The notes beneath the pieces were generated by a model that saw only the letters and a list, made by a program, of their open reading frames with translations, made no database searches and had not been told where the DNA came from. Positions 14,449-18,176 of a stretch of 18,176 nucleotides of DNA are shown here, one piece after another; within the stretch, counting starts at the first letter, position 1; each line of letters begins with the position of its first letter. The stretch spans positions 1-18,176 of the forward strand of contig CAZCJL010000129.1 of assembly GCA_964498785.1 (NCBI GenBank), written 5' to 3'. The position numbers and the translations under genes are program-made. The DNA is from Mariaggregatimicrobium sp964498785 (GTDB taxonomy: Bacteria > Zhuqueibacterota > Zhuqueibacteria > Thermofontimicrobiales > Thiofontviventaceae).

Positions 14449-16343
14449 GCGGTGAGCGCCCACAGCGACTGCCGAGACTCGCACCAGTCGACCCACGCGT
14501 CCTCCAGCCGCCGCAGGATCTGATCGGCCAGCTGTTCGGGCTTGCGGAGAGGCGCAGCCTCCATCAGGCCCCGCAGCTCCTGTCGGGCCGTCCGCAGCAG
14601 CTGCCGGTCGGTCGCCAGGTCGATGGCCGCCTTGATGAAGGACTGCAGGTCGGTGCCCGCCCACTCCCGCTTGCCGATCTGGCAGAGGAGGGTCCAGGTC
14701 TGGCGATGCAGGAAGGTCTCGCCGACCATCGTGATGACCGGCACGCCCATCCACAGGCTCTCGGCCGACGTCAGCATTCCGGCACACGGCCAGGTGTCGA
14801 GAAAGACGTCGACCTCCTGGGTGAGGACGGTCATCACGTCCTCGGTCCGCGGCAGGTGTCTGACGAACTGCAGGCGGTCCTCGGTGATGCCCAGCCCCAG
14901 CATCAGGCGCCGGATCATGGACTCCGTGCCCTGGGTGTAGACCTTGATCAGCATCCGGCTGCCCGGCACGTTCCGCAGGACGTTGGCCCAGCCGATCACC
15001 ACCTCCCGGCTGATCTTGCAGGGGTTGTTGAAGCTGCCGAAGGTCACATGGCCCTTGCGATCCGCCGGCAGCGGACCTACGTCCGGGGCTTCGGCGATCG
15101 GGAAGTAGCTGCAGGTGCTGTCGATCTCCAGCAGCTGTTCGTCGCAGACCTCGTCCGCGCAGTCCGGGCGGATGTGGGGATCGGTGATGAAGTAGTTGAT
15201 CGTCTCGAGGGCTGGCGGCGTCATCATCCCGCTGATCCAGCCGGCCTGGACGGGCGCCGGCTTGTAGCCGAAGACCGGCAGCCGGTTGTAGCCCGTGTGG
15301 CCCGCCAGGTCGACCAGGACGTCGATCTGGTCGTCGTAGATCGCCTGCGCCGCCTGCTCGTTGGGCAGGCCGTGAAGCCGGCGCCAGGTTCCGCAGGCCT
15401 GGAACTCCCGCGAGTGGTCGGTCTCGTCGGCCTCGGGGATCGAGCTGTAGAGGAAGTGCTGGTGCGGGCCCCGATTGCCGAACTCCTTAAACTGCGGCAG
15501 CATGAGGCTGGTGAGGCTGTGGGTCTTGAAGTCGCCGGACATCCACCCGATGCGCAGTCCGGACAGGGCCCGGGCCGGCTCCATCCGCGCGGGGTCGTGC
15601 TGGAACCGCGGCAGGTAGCGGAGGAACCGAGCGCTGAACTCCTTGCACTGGCGGTAGAAGTCCTTGAGCGTCACACCGTGCGTGTACTGCATGTCCATGA
15701 TCAGGTTCGAGCAGGTGTCGGTGCAGGGGTTCCGCTCGTAGGACGAGCGGAAGTACCGCAGGGCCTTCTGCTGCTCGCCGCAGTCCTTGTAGAGGCCGGC
15801 CAGCATGCCGTGGATGGCCGTGATCTGGTTCTCGTCCTCCGTCAGCTCCTGGGCCTTCAGCAGGAAGGTCACCGCCTGCTTGTGCCTGCGCATCTCCCTG
15901 CAGACCTCGCCCAGCTCGAAGCAGATGCCGAAGTCCTCGCTGTCCATCTCGAACAGCAAGTGGAGGGCCTCGTACGCCACGTCCCACCGCTTGTTCTTCC
16001 GGGCCCACGCCCGCAGCTTCTGGTAGGGCTGGGCGTGGACCTGCTGCCGGGTCTTGAGCAGGGCGACCAGCGCCTGGCACTCGCGCTGCTCGTCGCCCAG
16101 GCCGCCAGCGGCCGCCGCGATGTTGATCTGGATCTCGGGCGCCTGGGAACCGCAGCCCTCGAGGTACTCGATCGCCTCCTGCGCCCGGCCCTCCTGGATC
16201 AGGGAGACGCCGTAGTTCAGGTGGCAGTTGTCGGTCTCGATGCCGTCCTCGATCAGGATCCGCAGGAGGTTGCGGCCCTCCTCGAACTGCTTGGCAGCGA
16301 TCAGGCTCTTGGCTCGGGCGAGACGGGGGTCGGTGGCCTGCAT
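14445..16343 (-). CDS. TPR-containing GT41 glycosyltransferase (O-GlcNAc transferase / SPINDLY-like)
   Basis: This 632-aa protein has an N-terminal helical TPR-like half (residues about 10-210; clear units near 37-70, 137-170 and 173-206, e.g. AVTFLLKAQELTEDENQITA and QQKALRYFRSSYERNP) and a C-terminal GT41 catalytic half. GT41 landmarks appear in order: LRIGWMSGDFKTHS (263-276, the 'SSDFxxHp' motif with its His), DVLVDLAGHTGYNRL (341-355), KPAPVQAGWISGMMTP (361-376), INYFITDPHIRP (382-393), HVTFGSFNNPCKIS (432-445, with the family Lys at 443) and DVFLDTWPCAGMLTSAESLW (512-531), then GVPVITMVGE. GT41 enzymes move a sugar from a UDP- or GDP-sugar to Ser/Thr of proteins, with the TPR half choosing the substrate. 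The ATG at 16343 has AAGGA 8 bases upstream; the longer frame to 16550 is unsupported. The donor sugar and target cannot be read from sequence. Its downstream neighbour is a Ser/Thr-rich virion protein. Confidence 0.85.
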   Translation of the reverse strand: MQATDPRLARAKSLIAAKQFEEGRNLLRILIEDGIETDNCHLNYGVSLIQEGRAQEAIEYLEGCGSQAPEIQINIAAAAGGLGDEQRECQALVALLKTRQQVHAQPYQKLRAWARKNKRWDVAYEALHLLFEMDSEDFGICFELGEVCREMRRHKQAVTFLLKAQELTEDENQITAIHGMLAGLYKDCGEQQKALRYFRSSYERNPCTDTCSNLIMDMQYTHGVTLKDFYRQCKEFSARFLRYLPRFQHDPARMEPARALSGLRIGWMSGDFKTHSLTSLMLPQFKEFGNRGPHQHFLYSSIPEADETDHSREFQACGTWRRLHGLPNEQAAQAIYDDQIDVLVDLAGHTGYNRLPVFGYKPAPVQAGWISGMMTPPALETINYFITDPHIRPDCADEVCDEQLLEIDSTCSYFPIAEAPDVGPLPADRKGHVTFGSFNNPCKISREVVIGWANVLRNVPGSRMLIKVYTQGTESMIRRLMLGLGITEDRLQFVRHLPRTEDVMTVLTQEVDVFLDTWPCAGMLTSAESLWMGVPVITMVGETFLHRQTWTLLCQIGKREWAGTDLQSFIKAAIDLATDRQLLRTARQELRGLMEAAPLRKPEQLADQILRRLEDAWVDWCESRQSLWALTA

Positions 16344-16420
16344 GTCAGGTGTCCTTGTTCTTCGTTTGGAACTTGTTGATGCTCGGCGGGAGGATGACGG
16401 TCGCCACCCGCAGTCGCAGG

Positions 16421-16627
16421 TCAGGTGGAGCAGCGGCGCTCCCGTAGCTGGCGCGGGCTCCTGCAGTCCCAGAAGCTGCGCAGGCGCAGGTGGTGGCGGC
16501 GGACGGTCATGCCGCTCATCAGCAGCGCACAGAGCGCGGCGTCCAGGCAATCAGCGCAGATCGCCACGCGGGCCGGCGACTGCTCGTGGTCCTCGCCCGA
16601 GTGTGGGCCGCTCACCTTGTCCCGCAC
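16421..16627 (-). CDS. Small hypothetical Cys-containing protein, doubtful
   Basis: A 68-codon frame starts with GTG at 16627 (or GTG at 16615) and contains ARVAICADCLDAALCALLMS, with a CADC pair and a helical stretch, then a basic tail ending RCST. The CxxC-helix pattern resembles small phage zinc-binding proteins. Support is weak: no good ribosome site for the first GTG, a basic high-GC tail that could be chance coding, and decayed mobile-element DNA just upstream. If it is not a gene, the interval 16344-16641 holds nothing else I can name. Confidence 0.3.
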   Translation of the reverse strand: MRDKVSGPHSGEDHEQSPARVAICADCLDAALCALLMSGMTVRRHHLRLRSFWDCRSPRQLRERRCST

Positions 16628-16650
16628 CTCAGAACTGCTTTCTAATTTGT

Positions 16651-16670
16651 GAGCGTATGTGAGTACGCTC
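16651..16670. other. Hairpin at TnpB remnant 3' end (possible IS right-end relic)
   Basis: GAGCGTA and TACGCTC form a perfect 7-bp stem with a 6-base loop. It lies at the very 3' end of the TnpB remnant, where IS200/IS605-type elements carry the subterminal hairpin of the right end, which overlaps the omega-RNA. Position and shape fit; identity is an inference. Confidence 0.45.
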
Positions 16671-16707
16671 CCGGTTTAGTTCCTGCTTCGACCCGGCATG
16701 GTTTCGT

Positions 16708-16725
16708 TCTGCTCTTACGAGCAGA
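16708..16725. other. Second hairpin within the TnpB remnant 3' region
   Basis: TCTGCTC, loop TTAC and GAGCAGA form a perfect 7-bp stem just upstream, in transcript sense, of the 16651-16670 hairpin. Omega-RNAs, which overlap the tnpB 3' end, contain such stems, so the pair may be a decayed omega-RNA scaffold. Confidence 0.4.
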
Positions 16726-16907
16726 GCCAGAGCCTTCCGGTCCACAGGCGTTAATTCCCGCCAAGCCGGCGGTATAGATATTTCGCGCAGCGTTGAGATC
16801 ACGATCGATCTCGATGCCGCAATGGTCGCAGCGATAGGTGCGCTCTGATAGAGCGAGGACATCTTTCACGCAACCGCAACTAGAACTGCGTTCACTTCCA
16901 AAGTATG

Positions 16908-18143
16908 TTATGCAGCCCTTATATGCTTGGCGACGCCCTTGGCCACCGCCTCTCCAAGGCAGACCGGAACGGCGTTGCCGAGCTGGCGCATGGCTTCACC
17001 CCAGGCACCGGTGACCAGGTAATCATCGGGAAAGGTTTGGATTCTCGCTGCCTCACGCACGGTGAGGTATCTGACCGAGCCATCGGGGTAGGCGATCATG
17101 TTCTCGCCGCCTGGCACTCCGTGAACTCCCGCCTTCAACGCTTTAGAGGGTTCGTCCAAGGGTGAGCCGGTATGGCCGGCGTAAACCTTGGCGCCATCTT
17201 GGAAGATATGATTGGTGAGTTCGCCAGAGTACCCCTGTGGATCGGGGATGTCCGCGAGCGCATCTCGCACCGTCCTCCATGGGCTGCCCTCTACCCCGTT
17301 CGAAACCAGGGCGCCAAGCAATCGGTCAGAGATCTTGCTGGGCCGCTCGGGGCGTCGCCTCTTGGAGATACCGTGGCGTTCCCAGTAGTCTCCTGTGTGC
17401 CACTTGTCCAAGATCAACGCTTCCGAGGTGTGTGTCGGCTCCGGGAATGACCACTCTGGGGCAACATCAGATCTGAAACCAACGAATACAACGCGCCAGC
17501 GGACCTGTGGCGCGCCATAGTCGGCGGCGTTGACGACCCTGGCCAAAATGTTGTAGGTCAGTTCCGAGGTGTGATTGGAGCCGCTGGTATGGTGCTGTTG
17601 AAGGCGTTGGTGGTGTGAGGTCCAATCCTCGCCCTGGCGATGATCCAACTCGGGGTAGGTGAGCGACAACTTGATGTATTCGAAGAAAGAACTGAAGGCC
17701 TTGCGCGTCAGTCCCCGGACGTTTTCAATGATGAGAGCCTTCGGGGTGAGGGTCCGGACCGCTCGGAAGTATTCGGGGAAGAGATTTCGCTTATCGTCCA
17801 TCCCCTTGTGCTTGCCGCCGATGCTGAATGGCTGGCACGGTGGACCGCCCGCGAGCAGGTCGACGTCCGCCTTAATCGATCCGAAGTCGAACTTGGCGAT
17901 GTCGCCCTCATGCACCCGCCACTTCTTCGCGAGCTTATGCGAGGAGTTGTGCCGAAGGGTATCGCACGCGTATCTATTCCATTCAACCAGGATCTCATGC
18001 TTGAAGCCGGCGAGTGAGGCGCCCAGCGCCAGGCCCCCAGCTCCGGTGAACAACTCCACCGATCTCATCAATCGTCGACTTGGCCTCTTCTGTTTGCCGT
18101 CCTTGGTGCCGCCCCTCATCGTCCCTCCCTTGGTGCGCATCAT
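16908..18143 (-). CDS. DNA (cytosine-5) methyltransferase
   Basis: This complete 411-aa C5-cytosine methyltransferase carries all main motifs in order: motif I VELFTGAGGLALG (29-41, SAM binding), IV GGPPCQPFS (99-107, catalytic Cys103), VI ENVRG (140-144), VIII QVRWR (213-217), then a target-recognition region (about 235-340, with KAGVHGVPGGEN at its end), IX REAARIQTFPDDY (363-375) and X QLGNAVPV (387-394). It transfers methyl from SAM to cytosine in a specific DNA site that cannot be predicted here. The ATG at 18143 overlaps the upstream TGA (ATGA), suggesting coupling; the ATG at 18119 has a better AGGGAGGG site, so the true start may be 24 bases later. No restriction endonuclease is adjacent on the visible side, so it may be an orphan enzyme protecting phage DNA. 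Sampled stretches are about 48-57% GC, below the surrounding genes, suggesting transfer. Confidence 0.93.
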   Translation of the reverse strand: MMRTKGGTMRGGTKDGKQKRPSRRLMRSVELFTGAGGLALGASLAGFKHEILVEWNRYACDTLRHNSSHKLAKKWRVHEGDIAKFDFGSIKADVDLLAGGPPCQPFSIGGKHKGMDDKRNLFPEYFRAVRTLTPKALIIENVRGLTRKAFSSFFEYIKLSLTYPELDHRQGEDWTSHHQRLQQHHTSGSNHTSELTYNILARVVNAADYGAPQVRWRVVFVGFRSDVAPEWSFPEPTHTSEALILDKWHTGDYWERHGISKRRRPERPSKISDRLLGALVSNGVEGSPWRTVRDALADIPDPQGYSGELTNHIFQDGAKVYAGHTGSPLDEPSKALKAGVHGVPGGENMIAYPDGSVRYLTVREAARIQTFPDDYLVTGAWGEAMRQLGNAVPVCLGEAVAKGVAKHIRAA

Positions 18144-18176
18144 GCGCTCTCGTCGAAATCGAGTGCCGTCTGTCCA
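18140..18176 (-). CDS. C-terminal end of an unidentified upstream gene, partial
   Basis: The minus strand at the right edge reads in one frame as GQTALDFDESA followed by TGA at 18142-18140, which overlaps the methyltransferase ATG as ATGA. The overlap is the main evidence that this is a real gene end. Eleven residues are too few to name it. Confidence 0.4.
   Translation of the reverse strand, partial: GQTALDFDESA

Larger units (their letters stand above)
16642..16905 (-). pseudogene. tnpB: Truncated, frameshifted TnpB (IS200/IS605/IS1341-type) C-terminal remnant
   Basis: Reading from 16905, the frame gives YFGSERSSSCGCVKDVLALS, then ERTYRCDHCGIEIDRDLNAA and RNIYTAGLAGINACG. This is the end of TnpB: the zinc ribbon (usually CSxCG ... 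CxxCG) and the RuvC-III DRDxNAA motif, whose second Asp is catalytic. The first Cys of the ribbon is replaced by Ser. After RTKP the expected '.KQELN' tail continues in another frame (GSKQELNRERT, reaching a stop at 16629), so a small indel near 16690-16700 is likely. The N-terminal three quarters, including RuvC-I/II, are absent; the remnant begins 2 bases after the methyltransferase stop. It cannot be an active RNA-guided nuclease. The stub records a past insertion or recombination in which the rest of the element was replaced. No TnpA is visible. Confidence 0.85.

Noticed and set aside
13095..16379. 1094-codon plus-strand open frame
   Set aside because: Antisense to the PKD/Fn3 and glycosyltransferase genes, both of which have recognised domains.
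16345..16407. 20-codon frame from GTG, ending just before the glycosyltransferase ATG
   Set aside because: The peptide looks natural (VATVILPPSINKFQTKNKDT), but it lacks a ribosome site and is too short to support.
16344..16550. N-terminal extension of the glycosyltransferase
   Set aside because: Pro/Arg/Ser-rich and unlike TPR sequence. The ATG at 16343 has an AAGGA site and TPR-like sequence starts there.
1..18176. tRNA or rRNA genes
   Set aside because: I saw no cloverleaf-like or rRNA-like segment by eye; a tRNAscan-SE run would be needed to confirm.

Overview
The window looks like part of the late/structural region of a high-GC, contractile-tailed (myovirus-type) phage or prophage. Every convincing gene lies on the minus strand, so the genes read from the right edge to the left edge. 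They are tightly packed, with ATGA/GTGA overlaps, gaps of a few bases and purine-rich ribosome binding sites. I see no terminase, portal, major capsid, tape measure or integrase here, so 'phage' rests on the sheath, tube, terminator, neck and spike series and is not proven. Host identity is not determinable beyond a preference for high GC.

Right part (about 16.35-18.18 kb): the last codons of an unidentified gene overlap a complete C5-cytosine DNA methyltransferase (ATGA overlap). Two bases after the methyltransferase stop codon begins a decayed C-terminal stub of a TnpB (IS200/IS605/IS1341-type) protein. It keeps part of the zinc ribbon and the RuvC-III 'DRDLNAA' motif, but has a Cys-to-Ser change and an apparent frameshift, and it is followed by two hairpins that may be relics of the element's right end/omega-RNA. 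Base composition here is visibly lower in GC than in the rest, which suggests an imported block. A doubtful small Cys-containing ORF follows.

Middle part (about 10.9-16.34 kb): a 632-aa TPR plus GT41 glycosyltransferase (O-GlcNAc-transferase/SPINDLY type) sits directly upstream of a Thr/Ser/Asn-rich 418-aa protein with a PKD domain and two fibronectin-like repeats. That second gene appears to be its own transcription unit, with a candidate promoter at the end of the glycosyltransferase gene and a clear intrinsic terminator after it. Next come an acidic, proline-rich 297-aa protein, a 53-aa basic CxxC protein and a 343-aa protein with Ig-like (SwmB-like) repeats.

Left part (1-10.9 kb): a 1234-aa, largely disordered, charged protein is followed by an adaptor-like protein, a neck/head-closure-like protein with a zinc knuckle, a probable tail terminator, the tail sheath, the tail tube and the first 694 residues of a baseplate spike/hub-like protein that runs off the left edge.

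The most attractive hypothesis is a virion-glycosylation module: a phage-borne OGT-like enzyme next to a surface-type, hydroxyl-rich virion protein.
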